From: Chloroflexota bacterium
GTDB lineage: Bacteria > Chloroflexota > Anaerolineae > Aggregatilineales > Phototrophicaceae
Reading direction: 5' to 3'
Assembly: GCA_020161935.1 (NCBI GenBank)
Contig: JAIUNI010000010.1
Location: 1-64,000 of the forward strand
Length of the DNA stretch: 64,000 nt
Positions 43,131 to 51,886 of the stretch are shown one piece after another. The translations under genes were made by a program, and so were the position numbers. Numbering within the stretch: the stretch's first letter is position 1; each line of letters begins with the position of its first letter. The notes under the pieces were generated by a model. The model had not been told where the DNA came from. It worked only from the letters and a program-made list of their open reading frames with translations, and did no database searches.

Positions 43131-45176
43131 ATGAAACTACCTGAATTTCCAATCTCAATTGATACATCGTCCTCAGATATAATTGCTGATTTCTTCGTGC
43201 CTGCATTGAATGCCTCAGTGCGATACGATAGGGGAGTTGGTTATTTCAGTGCTGGTTGGCTTCGACTTACGGCACACGGTATGGTTGAGTTTGCGACTAA
43301 CGGTGGTCGCGCACGTTGGGTAACCAGTCCTATTTTGGATGAGGATGATTGGATTGCCTTGCAGCAGGGTGCGGCTGCACGGCAGGATACGGCCTTGTGG
43401 ACTGCGCTTGAGCGTAATATTTCTGAACTTGCCAGAACCCTAGAAAAAGACACTTTATCTGCGTTAGCTTGGATGGTTGCTGACGACATCTTGGATTTTC
43501 GACTTGCCTTGCCTCGCAACAAATTACGAGGTGGCGAGTTCCATGACAAGTTTGGCATCTTTACTGACGGTGATGGAAATCGAGTAAGTTTCAATGGTTC
43601 TTATAACGAGAGTATTCAAGGGACGCGCAATTATGAATCTATCCGCGTATTTTCCTCTTGGAATCCATCCTATGCTCCATTAGTTCAAGCAGATTATGAA
43701 CGTTTTGATCGGCTATGGAATAATCTCGACTCAAACGTACAAGTTTACACACTGCCTGATGCAGCACGAGCAAGTATCTTAAAACTGAGGTCAGACTCGC
43801 GTCCCTACAATTTTCTTCATCAAAATATTCTTACACTGTCTGTCACTGAACCTCGTGTGCCGCCAGAACTTGCACTACGTGATTATCAGCTTGATGCAAA
43901 TGAGGCATGGTTTGCAAATCATTGTCGTGGCATTTTTGAGATGGCAACTGGAACCGGCAAAACAAAGACATCACTTTCAGCGATGGCTCGCCTTTTTGAC
44001 CGAGAACGTCGTTTGGCAGTGATTATCTCTGTTCCTTATCAACATCTAGTTGATCAATGGCTTGAAGATGCAACAGCTTTTGGTCTTCAACCTATCCTTG
44101 CTTATAAACGTAAGGCTGATTGGTTAAACAAGTTGCATCAACAGGTGTTGGAATATAATCGCAATGATCGGACGATAATATCTATCATCACTACCCACAC
44201 CACATTTATTGACTCTGATTTTCAAAGTATCATCTCTGGGCTTCAAGCACCTTCTTTATTGATCGCCGACGAAGTTCACCACTTAGGTGCTTCACGAAGC
44301 CGAACAGCATTGCCGGAAAATATTTCTGCTCGGTTAGGTCTCTCTGCTACACCAGATCGTTGGTATGACGATGGTGGCACTTTCGTTTTACGCCATTATT
44401 TTGGGGACACAGTTTTTCGTCTAGACTTAGGTGAAGCCATTAAGCGCGGAATTTTGGTTCCCTATATATATTATCCACAACTGGTTGAGTTGACCCTTGA
44501 TGAGATGGTAAAGTACCAAGAAATTAGTGAGCAGATTTCCAAACTCACAGCTATGTTATCTACGAAACATGATGAGGCTGTAGAAGATCGTTTGGAAAGA
44601 CTACTTTTCCAGCGCACTCGTTTATTAAATAGTGCATCAGAAAAGCTCACTGCCCTCAAAACGTTAATTGCCAAAACTCCAGATGCCCAGCATACACTTT
44701 TCTACTGTGCCCCAGAACAAATCGATCAAGTTTGTCATGTTGTGGGTTGGGAATATGGATGGAAAATCAATCGATTTACTGCGGAAGAAAATAATGACGA
44801 GCGTCAACGACTATTGGCCGACTTTGACAATTGCAATATTCAAGCTTTGGTGGCTATGAAGTGTTTGGACGAAGGTGTTGATGTCCCAAGCACGCGAACA
44901 GCTTATATACTTGCCAGTAGCAGCAATCCGCGTGAGTTCATTCAAAGACGTGGACGTGTGCTACGACGTGCCCAAAACAAGGAAATTGCCACTATTTATG
45001 ACTTTATCGTTGTTCCACCACAATCATGGTACATTGGGAATCGTGTTAATAGTGATAAAAGTATTGTCGAACGTGAGTTACGGCGCTTCAAGGAATTTGC
45101 TGATAGTGCCCAAAATAAGCATCAAGCATTGAGTGTGGTCTGGGAAATCGCCCAACAATACGGTATCCATATATAG
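43131..45176 (+). CDS. PLD-nuclease/superfamily 2 helicase, dnd-linked restriction enzyme
   Basis: This 681-aa protein matches the family that NCBI names DNA phosphorothioation system restriction enzyme, from memory of that family's make-up. An N-terminal phospholipase-D-like nuclease (about 1-215) has the core FHDKFGIFTDGDGNRVSFNGSYNES, with the H-x-K and Asn-Glu pattern. The helicase core (about 240-650) has Walker A MATGTGKTKTSLSAM, motif II IADEVHHLG, motif III LSATPDRW, and motif VI FIQRRGRVLRRA. It should translocate on DNA and cut. It begins the plus-strand operon that runs to 50335. TATAAT at 43077 is the likely promoter. No ribosome site is seen. Confidence 0.85.
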   Translation: MKLPEFPISIDTSSSDIIADFFVPALNASVRYDRGVGYFSAGWLRLTAHGMVEFATNGGRARWVTSPILDEDDWIALQQGAAARQDTALWTALERNISELARTLEKDTLSALAWMVADDILDFRLALPRNKLRGGEFHDKFGIFTDGDGNRVSFNGSYNESIQGTRNYESIRVFSSWNPSYAPLVQADYERFDRLWNNLDSNVQVYTLPDAARASILKLRSDSRPYNFLHQNILTLSVTEPRVPPELALRDYQLDANEAWFANHCRGIFEMATGTGKTKTSLSAMARLFDRERRLAVIISVPYQHLVDQWLEDATAFGLQPILAYKRKADWLNKLHQQVLEYNRNDRTIISIITTHTTFIDSDFQSIISGLQAPSLLIADEVHHLGASRSRTALPENISARLGLSATPDRWYDDGGTFVLRHYFGDTVFRLDLGEAIKRGILVPYIYYPQLVELTLDEMVKYQEISEQISKLTAMLSTKHDEAVEDRLERLLFQRTRLLNSASEKLTALKTLIAKTPDAQHTLFYCAPEQIDQVCHVVGWEYGWKINRFTAEENNDERQRLLADFDNCNIQALVAMKCLDEGVDVPSTRTAYILASSSNPREFIQRRGRVLRRAQNKEIATIYDFIVVPPQSWYIGNRVNSDKSIVERELRRFKEFADSAQNKHQALSVVWEIAQQYGIHI

Positions 45177-45183
45177 GTCAATC

Positions 45184-45378
45184 ATGGCATCTTTACAGAC
45201 GCAAATAGCAAGTTTATTTGATAGTAGCGAGCCGGAAGTTTTCGATCTTGTAACCCGGGTTCTCGAAATCGAGAAAGAATTCCTCCATTTGAAAACACCA
45301 CATGGTGTTATGGAGAAAATTGAAGAAGCATTGAATATGGTGGCCCAAGCTTCTATCAAGAATGAGGCTCGTTCATGA
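45184..45378 (+). CDS. 64-aa protein between helicase and SMC-like gene
   Basis: This is a small acidic, helical protein (MASLQTQIASLFDSSEPEVF then LVTRVLEIEKEFLHL). The start ATG is 7 bp after the helicase stop, and its own stop overlaps the next start by ATGA. No family recognised. The tight overlap on both sides says that it is a real, translated component. It may bridge the helicase and the ATPase. Confidence 0.7.
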   Translation: MASLQTQIASLFDSSEPEVFDLVTRVLEIEKEFLHLKTPHGVMEKIEEALNMVAQASIKNEARS

Positions 45379-47318
45379 GGATTGAGCGTGTAGATCTGTT
45401 CAACTTTCGGCAATATTTCGGTAATCAACGCTTAAAATTTTCTAGACATGACGAGCAAAATGTCACTATTATTCATGGTGTAAATGGAGCCGGAAAAACA
45501 TCCCTGTTTCTTGCTCTGAATTGGTGTTTGTATGGCGAAGGTGTTGACAATATTGGGCAAATTATCAGCAAAGAGGCTGTAAGTCGTGCACAGCGGGCCG
45601 AAATTGTCGAAACAAAGGTAGATGTCACTTTTCATCATGGCGGTAAACGTTATACGGCCTCCAGAAAGCTAGTAGGGCAAAAACAACAGAATGGCAAGAT
45701 ATTAGAAGCGAAGACTACAGCCGAATTTGTTCTTATGCGGACACCGCCATCTGGTGTAATGGAGCGAGTTGACAATCCTATTGGAACAATGAACACAATA
45801 TTACCTGCTAATGTGAGAACATATTTTTTCTTCGACGGTGAAAAGATTGACAACTTTGCTCGTCCCGAACAAGCTGCGGAAGTAGAAAAAGCAATTTATC
45901 AGGTACTTGATTTGGAAACTCTCACCCGAGCAATGCGACATCTTGAAACAGCTGCTCAAGATTTACGTGGGCAATTGAAGCAAATTTCAACTGGTGAGTT
46001 ACAAAAACTTGTTGAAGAAGATGAACTATCGCGAACAAGGGACACTCAGTTACATGAACGAAGAGATTCTTTGAAGCGTGAGCATAGCGAGATTCAACGC
46101 CATCTCGATGAAATAAACAAGCGGTTGCGTGACTTCGAATCTGTTCAGGAGCTACAAAAACTTTATGACCAGTACACACAAGACATTGAATTTGCACAAC
46201 AAGGACTCGAAAAAACTATTCGCGCAATACGCGATAATGTGAGTACTGGCTATGTTCGGTTTGCATCTCAATCTATCGATGCAGCACTGGCTATTTTGGA
46301 AGAAAAGCGTCAACGAGGCGAGATTCCTAGCAATATCCGTGAACAATTTATCCAAGACCTATTGGCACGGCAAATTTGTATTTGCGGTCGGCCATTCATT
46401 GAACATGACGACTCGTTTAACCATCTTATGCATCTTCTTGAAACCGCGACACCAACTTCGCTTGAAGATGACATCATGGATACTTCAGGGCGATTACGTG
46501 GACTACTTGATACGGGAAATAAGCAACATGCGGAATTGAATACTCGCATGGCAGAACAAGTAGATTGGCAGAATCGAATAACGAGCCTCACAGCACAACG
46601 CGATGATGTACATCGTCAGATGAAAGGTACAAATGAAGATGAAATCCGAGGGCTCACACGCCAGAGAGAAGAATTTGCAGATGATCTCAGCGCAAATCTT
46701 GTTGAACAAGGCCGTGTTGAAGCTGATCTAGAAAGTTTGCGCACACGAATCAAGGAACTTGAGCGTCAAATTGAGCAGGCAAAGAAGAGTGATAAACGTG
46801 CGCGTCTACTAAGCCGAAAGGTTGAATTGGCGCAAAAAGCGGCGGACAAAATCGATGATGTTCGTGGCACTTTCGCAATCAAGAAACGGATGGAAATTGA
46901 ACAAGAAACCCGCCGTATCTTTCATTTACTTGCTTGGAAAGGTGAGCATTTTCAAGATGTACGACTTACAGACGATTACCAACTCGAAGTGATCGACCGT
47001 TATGGTTTGCCTGCACGACCGGAGTTATCAGCTGGTGAACGGCAGGTTCTTAGTCTCTCGTTCATTACAGCAATGGCGATGGTTGCACAGCGTGAAGCAC
47101 CTTTAATTATGGATACACCATTCGGACGATTGTCATCTGCACATCGTGAAGCCATCACCTTTAATTTACCCATACTTGCTCCTCAATTGGTTCTATTTGT
47201 GACAGACGAAGAACTCCGTGATAAAGCCCTAGAGAATTTAAAGCCACGAATTGGAACAGAATATCGACTGCGTTTCGATGCAGGCACAAGCTGCACCACA
47301 ATCGAGGAAATGAACTGA
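45375..47318 (+). CDS. DndD-like SMC/Rad50-type ATPase
   Basis: This 647-aa ATPase resembles DndD and Rad50. Walker A is GVNGAGKTSLFLALNWCLYGEG (residues 35-42 core), the signature is LSAGERQVLSLSFITAMAM, and Walker B is LIMDTPFGRLSSAHRE. Between them are long heptad-rich coiled coils (about 190-260, 370-470). A CxCG-type hook (CICGRPF, Cys335 and Cys337) sits in the middle, as in zinc-hook proteins. It is related to but distinct from the DndD at 51883, which shows no such hook. It is translationally coupled to the small protein and the next gene. Confidence 0.88.
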   Translation: MRIERVDLFNFRQYFGNQRLKFSRHDEQNVTIIHGVNGAGKTSLFLALNWCLYGEGVDNIGQIISKEAVSRAQRAEIVETKVDVTFHHGGKRYTASRKLVGQKQQNGKILEAKTTAEFVLMRTPPSGVMERVDNPIGTMNTILPANVRTYFFFDGEKIDNFARPEQAAEVEKAIYQVLDLETLTRAMRHLETAAQDLRGQLKQISTGELQKLVEEDELSRTRDTQLHERRDSLKREHSEIQRHLDEINKRLRDFESVQELQKLYDQYTQDIEFAQQGLEKTIRAIRDNVSTGYVRFASQSIDAALAILEEKRQRGEIPSNIREQFIQDLLARQICICGRPFIEHDDSFNHLMHLLETATPTSLEDDIMDTSGRLRGLLDTGNKQHAELNTRMAEQVDWQNRITSLTAQRDDVHRQMKGTNEDEIRGLTRQREEFADDLSANLVEQGRVEADLESLRTRIKELERQIEQAKKSDKRARLLSRKVELAQKAADKIDDVRGTFAIKKRMEIEQETRRIFHLLAWKGEHFQDVRLTDDYQLEVIDRYGLPARPELSAGERQVLSLSFITAMAMVAQREAPLIMDTPFGRLSSAHREAITFNLPILAPQLVLFVTDEELRDKALENLKPRIGTEYRLRFDAGTSCTTIEEMN

Positions 47319-47725
47319 TGCCAAATAACTTTGCACGCAGTAATGGGCGTGTCAGCATCGACGCAAGCATCCATGATTTCTACAAGCAATTGACGACGGG
47401 CAAGAATGCTGAGGATTCACCATTCTTAACCATGAAAGATCTCTTTATGCTGGCTGCAAGTATCGGATTTCGAGCGCAACAGCGAAAACCACTTGGTAAA
47501 CGTGAACAGCCATTTCACTATTCTGTTTTTACAGAGGCAGAAGATATTCCAATTCTCAAGGCGATAGCGATTGCTACCACTGGAGATGTTTCAGTCCTTG
47601 CTGATCCCAATCAGATTGTAGAAATCGCTGAAGAATTTGCGAATGCAGGTATCGGCGAAATCCGCGCAGTTGTAAATGACAATGCAGGGCTGCCGTTATG
47701 GAATTTGGTTGAAGCCTTACGCTAA
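47318..47725 (+). CDS. dnd-system-associated protein 4-like
   Basis: This 135-aa protein resembles the dnd-associated protein 4 family, remembered from the NCBI name. Segments: ISIHDFYKQLTTGKNAEDSPF (the short form of it), then TMKDLFMLAASIGFRAQQRKPLGKREQPFHYSVF and DIPILKAIAIATTGDVSVLADP. It overlaps the previous stop by one base (TGATG), indicating coupling. It may be a small DNA-binding or adaptor part of the restriction arm. Family function unknown. Confidence 0.7.
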   Translation: MPNNFARSNGRVSIDASIHDFYKQLTTGKNAEDSPFLTMKDLFMLAASIGFRAQQRKPLGKREQPFHYSVFTEAEDIPILKAIAIATTGDVSVLADPNQIVEIAEEFANAGIGEIRAVVNDNAGLPLWNLVEALR

Positions 47726-47755
47726 TCTTTCAAATGAGTGAGGGTGTAAACGAGT

Positions 47756-49510
47756 ATGTCAACGAAGGTACCTTCGGATTTTGTCAGGTTTTTGAAGAGT
47801 CAAGTGCGAGATCTTCAATCAAAATATCCACATGCAAATTTGACCGATGCGTTCACTCATTGGGCATGTCAATTGATTTTTGCAGAATTAGACAGCGATG
47901 AAATTTTTGATTTGGTCGTAGGTATTGCCGGTAATAGCGACAACACAATCGACTTCTCTTATCGAGACGATAAGAATGGAATTCACTATCTTGTCCAATC
48001 TCAATATCCCGTTGAGCCTATTACTTTTGGTGTCGATGTAACTAAACGCATTTTCAATGGTTATACCTTGTTTAGTGATAATACAGTCAATTTTGATATT
48101 GACCGACTCGCTAATCTTTCTCATCAGCTAGGGGACAGTATTAACCGCGAATTTGAAATTCGTTTCTGTTTTATTGTTTTTGGGGATTTTAGCCATGACG
48201 CTCTTGATGATATACAAGGCCGCGTTACTCAAATCCCAAGGTCAACGTTCGCAATATATGATCTTGAACAACTATATGATTTGCATTTTAGCGCGAGTGG
48301 TGTTTTATATGAAACCCAAGATATTGAACTTGAGCTTCCACTTTTTTTTCAACAAAGCGGCAGCATTATCCTTAATAATCTAGAACCATACTCAGTAGTT
48401 GCTAATGTTGATTTAGTTGAGTATGTACGGAGAGTAACACCGTTTATACCTCGTATCTTTGACGCAAATGTTCGACACCCATTAAAGAATAAAGTTAATC
48501 GTGAGATAGAAACTACAATTGCTGATCCAGAGATGCGCAAATATTTTTGGCACTACAATAATGGCTTAACCATATTAGTTGATGATATTTCCGTGAGTAA
48601 CGATAGAATTGTTGTAAAAGGCCCGACCATTGTAAATGGATGTCAAACTACTGCTACATTGAGTAAAAGTTTTCAACAGCTAGCGAATTTAGCTGATAAC
48701 ATCAAACTTCCACTATTGATAAGATTCATCAAAATAAGCGAAATTACTCAAACAGAAAAACTTCGTCTTGATATCGCCAAATATACGAATTCTCAAGCAC
48801 CTGTTTTAACTCCAGATTTCAAATCAAATGATGATGAGCAAGAACGAGTCGCACATTTATTCATGATGTTGGAGCCTCCTGTATTTTATGAGAGAAAACG
48901 AGGTCAATGGAAATCACTCAAGCCGAATGAACAAAAACTATATAACGATAATGTTAGCATGGTCGAAATTGCACAACAGTGGTATGCATTTCGAGCATCT
49001 CCCTCATATGCCATTGTTAGCAAAAATGGGTTATTCGAGGATACAGGTATCTATAAAGCAATATTTACACCTCCAAGACCTGCGGCAGAATACTATATGT
49101 CCCATTTATTATTTAATCAGTTTAGCGATTATCTCTTACGCAAGAAACGAGAATCTGAAGAAAAGACGGATGTTGACTCACTCTTCTTTCTTGACCTTGC
49201 CAGAGCCAGAAACTTAGTGGTTTCACATCTTATTAATTTGGCTGGTGAATTGATGTTTCAAAAGTATGGAGAATTTTCTTCAGATCAAGCAAATAAGGTG
49301 TTGGAAAGAGTGCAAAAGGGAGAAATTGCTTCAAACTTAGAGCCATTGCTCGAAGGTGTAGTAACTACCTTTCGTATGTCGCTAACTCAAGATCAAGTCT
49401 TATTAAAAGAATGGCGAAATCCTGATACCATCGGTAAATTAAAAAAATTACTTAATCAGCAGATCGCTGTGTTCGCCAAAGCAAGAATAAACGTCCTAGA
49501 TTTCGTTTAG
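47756..49510 (+). CDS. AIPR family protein
   Basis: This 584-aa protein belongs to the AIPR (abortive infection phage resistance) family. The signature is NNGLTILVDDISVSNDRIVVKGPTIVNGCQTTATLSKSF at about residues 265-310, with the NGCQT motif intact. The N-terminal 230 residues are mixed alpha/beta, and the C-terminal 230 residues are helical. AIPR proteins are linked to phage resistance and to restriction-type systems; biochemical activity is unsettled. It starts 30 bp after the dnd-associated gene and is followed by a HEPN-motif gene after 9 bp, so it is part of the operon. Confidence 0.85.
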   Translation: MSTKVPSDFVRFLKSQVRDLQSKYPHANLTDAFTHWACQLIFAELDSDEIFDLVVGIAGNSDNTIDFSYRDDKNGIHYLVQSQYPVEPITFGVDVTKRIFNGYTLFSDNTVNFDIDRLANLSHQLGDSINREFEIRFCFIVFGDFSHDALDDIQGRVTQIPRSTFAIYDLEQLYDLHFSASGVLYETQDIELELPLFFQQSGSIILNNLEPYSVVANVDLVEYVRRVTPFIPRIFDANVRHPLKNKVNREIETTIADPEMRKYFWHYNNGLTILVDDISVSNDRIVVKGPTIVNGCQTTATLSKSFQQLANLADNIKLPLLIRFIKISEITQTEKLRLDIAKYTNSQAPVLTPDFKSNDDEQERVAHLFMMLEPPVFYERKRGQWKSLKPNEQKLYNDNVSMVEIAQQWYAFRASPSYAIVSKNGLFEDTGIYKAIFTPPRPAAEYYMSHLLFNQFSDYLLRKKRESEEKTDVDSLFFLDLARARNLVVSHLINLAGELMFQKYGEFSSDQANKVLERVQKGEIASNLEPLLEGVVTTFRMSLTQDQVLLKEWRNPDTIGKLKKLLNQQIAVFAKARINVLDFV

Positions 49511-49519
49511 CGATAAATT

Positions 49520-50335
49520 ATGATCCCATCAACTCTGACATCTGCACTCCTCACGTTTAATGAGAATGTGACTCGGTTAAATCGCTTTCTCCAGTTGGCG
49601 CGAACCCTCGATTTAAGTGACGCTGAAACCTTACAGTTAAAACAAGAGTTTTACTGGCAGGTTACTAGTGATGGAGTAAATAAGTTTCGCGATGTAGCTA
49701 TCGCGAAGCAACCTACTCTTGAGTTTGATCCACTTGAACTATTTAAAGAGATTACAAAATTACAGAAAGAAAGCGAAGAGGATTATGTTGTTGAGCAACT
49801 TGGATTATATCATCGGTTACGTGCAGAACTTACTATAATTCAGTTAATAGCTATGGTTGATGGCTATCGAACAGACGCTACAACTCTTCTTTTTCAAAAG
49901 AAAACAGCCAGTCTAATTAAGCACAAATCAGATATCGTAAAACTTCTCAGCGATGTGTCATCTCCATTAAATTGGAATGATCTTTACGAAGATATTATTA
50001 GAGTAGCTGTTAGTAACATGACAAGGAATATAAAGTACCGAGGTTGGATAGAGAAAATCAAGAATGAGTTCTCATTAACGCCTACACTAGTACCACTTGA
50101 TGTCGACCAGTTCGAAGAAATCATAGCTACACGCAATCTATTGGCTCACAATGGCTGTATAGTAAGTCAAGATTATATTGATCGCTCTGATGCCTATTAT
50201 AGGCACACTGGTCAGGTAATGCTTCCAATAGGTAGTCAAAGATTAGTTGACCAAAACTACTGTACCAATGCAATTCAATGCATCAGCCGTGTACTACAAG
50301 CCATAGACTTAGAAGTCTATCGCGTCACTATATAG
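49520..50335 (+). CDS. HEPN-motif hypothetical protein
   Basis: This 271-aa helical protein is not a named family, but near residue 205 it carries the HEPN-type Rx4-6H motif: RNLLAHN (Arg205, His210). HEPN proteins are often RNases in toxin-antitoxin or abortive systems. The rest is all-helical with repeated charged helices. The stop overlaps the convergent dndA gene by 8 nt. Its closeness to AIPR (9 bp) suggests that the pair may act together. Confidence 0.6.
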   Translation: MIPSTLTSALLTFNENVTRLNRFLQLARTLDLSDAETLQLKQEFYWQVTSDGVNKFRDVAIAKQPTLEFDPLELFKEITKLQKESEEDYVVEQLGLYHRLRAELTIIQLIAMVDGYRTDATTLLFQKKTASLIKHKSDIVKLLSDVSSPLNWNDLYEDIIRVAVSNMTRNIKYRGWIEKIKNEFSLTPTLVPLDVDQFEEIIATRNLLAHNGCIVSQDYIDRSDAYYRHTGQVMLPIGSQRLVDQNYCTNAIQCISRVLQAIDLEVYRVTI

Positions 50336-51494
50336 TGAGTTGGATAAGTTTTTGAGATGCATTTAAAATAACATTTGTTGCTTTAGCTAACTGCTCTTGG
50401 GAGTTATCTCTTCCAATTCCAATTCTAATTGCACTATGTGCTCTTTCCTCGCCAAAGCCAAGGGCAAGGATGACATGAGAAGGATCAACACTAGCTGATG
50501 TGCAGGCTGATCCTGTCGAAATCGCAATGTTCTTCAATTGGACAATCAATGAGCGGCTCTCGATCCCTTTGATAGATACATTAAGATTATGAGGAAGCCG
50601 TTGTATTGGATGACCATTGAGTTCGACATTTCCGAGTTGGTCACGAAGTTGCTCAAACATTAGCTGTGTCCAATTGCGGTATTTCTCCGCTTCGTCTTTC
50701 ATTTCGACTTTTGCAATCTCTAGCGCTTTTCCCATTCCGACTATGCCCGGTACATTCAAGGTACCAGAACGAATACCTAGTTCATGCCCTCCCCCATATA
50801 TTACTGGAGCTACTTTTACTCGCGGATTGCGGCGGCGAACATATAGCCCTCCGATTCCTTTGGGACCATATATCTTATGTGCCGAAAATGAGAGCATGTC
50901 GATATTCATCGCTTCCACGTCAACGGGAACATGCCCAACCGCTTGAGCAGCATCCGTATGAAACAGCACACCATGTTCGTGGGCAATTGCCCCGATTTCA
51001 CTCACTGGCGCAATCGTACCGATTTCATTATTAGCAAACATGATAGAGATAAGAATAGTTTGCGGAGTGATTGCTTGGCGCAGAGCATCGAGATCAACAA
51101 TTCCATATTGATCTACTGGTAGATAGGTTACTCGCTTACCCATCTGCTCAAGGCGTTTGCAGCAATCTAAAATGGCTTTATGTTCGGTTACACAGGTGAT
51201 AATGTGATCGCCTTTGTCAGCATATTTCTCCGCCACGCCGAAGAGAGCGATATTATCTGACTCTGTAGCCCCACTCGTAAAGATGATTTCTTTGGGATCA
51301 CTCGAATGAATGATGTTAGCACATTGTTCACGGGCAGTTTCTACAGCACGTTTCGCCATATGACCTGCCTCATGGTCGATGCTGGCGGCATTTCCAAAAA
51401 CCTGCATAAAGTAGGGAAGCATCTCTTCCAACACTCGCTGATCGACTGGTGTTGTGGCGTTATGATCAAGGTAGATATAACTTGAAGTATTCAC
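50328..51494 (-). CDS. dndA: cysteine desulfurase DndA
   Basis: This 388-aa PLP enzyme of the NifS/IscS family supplies sulfur for DNA phosphorothioation. Visible: LDHNATTPVDQRV, the PLP-Lys in MLSFSAHKIYGPKGIGGLYV, the segment GGGHELGIRSGTLNVPGIVGMGKAL, and the active-site Cys loop STGSACTSASVDPS. The last gene of the five-gene operon, it starts with GTG in a GTGA overlap with dndE. It is convergent with, and overlaps, the HEPN gene. The class is assigned as dndA by context, since the sequence alone could also be a housekeeping cysteine desulfurase. Confidence 0.9.
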   Translation of the reverse strand: MNTSSYIYLDHNATTPVDQRVLEEMLPYFMQVFGNAASIDHEAGHMAKRAVETAREQCANIIHSSDPKEIIFTSGATESDNIALFGVAEKYADKGDHIITCVTEHKAILDCCKRLEQMGKRVTYLPVDQYGIVDLDALRQAITPQTILISIMFANNEIGTIAPVSEIGAIAHEHGVLFHTDAAQAVGHVPVDVEAMNIDMLSFSAHKIYGPKGIGGLYVRRRNPRVKVAPVIYGGGHELGIRSGTLNVPGIVGMGKALEIAKVEMKDEAEKYRNWTQLMFEQLRDQLGNVELNGHPIQRLPHNLNVSIKGIESRSLIVQLKNIAISTGSACTSASVDPSHVILALGFGEERAHSAIRIGIGRDNSQEQLAKATNVILNASQKLIQLTI

Positions 51495-51886
51495 GAACGT
51501 TCCTTCTCTACTTCGACATTGTACTCACGCACGAGACGGGCAAAATCGCCTAAGTGCTTCACACGCCCATACAAGATCAAAACCCCCCGGTTCACATGCG
51601 CTCGAAATTGAGCTTCTAAATCATGATCCATATCAAGCTTGTCGTGGAAGCACCGTTCCCTCAAGAGCGCGACAAAGTAATCATCCCACTCCCCTAACAA
51701 GGTGTAACGATTGATTTCGCGGTCGCTATCAGGAGGATATACTTCTGGATCAGGAACGGTTGGATCATTCAAGGAAAGACAAAATCCAACTCTACACAGC
51801 AAATTGGGATTCATGCCCGTTCTGGATTTGAGCTGAATGAGGCGTTGATCGACTTCTTTGCAAACACGAAGGCGTGTCATTTTCAT
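51491..51886 (-). CDS. dndE: DNA sulfur modification protein DndE
   Basis: This 131-aa protein is the small DndE component, known from other systems to bind nicked DNA and essential for phosphorothioation. It is recognised by MTRLRVCKEVDQRLIQLKSRTGMNPNLLCRVGFCLSL and NRYTLLGEWDDYFVALLRERC. It has a strong ribosome site (GGAGGCGATAAC) inside dndD and overlaps both neighbours by 4 nt. A cysteine cluster is not evident beyond those in the N-terminal helix. Confidence 0.92.
   Translation of the reverse strand: MKMTRLRVCKEVDQRLIQLKSRTGMNPNLLCRVGFCLSLNDPTVPDPEVYPPDSDREINRYTLLGEWDDYFVALLRERCFHDKLDMDHDLEAQFRAHVNRGVLILYGRVKHLGDFARLVREYNVEVEKERS

Noticed and set aside
43131..50335. Possible DndFGH or PbeABCD module
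   Set aside because: Gene number, order and domain content differ. The helicase carries a PLD nuclease, and no DndF/G-type or Pbe protein was recognised.
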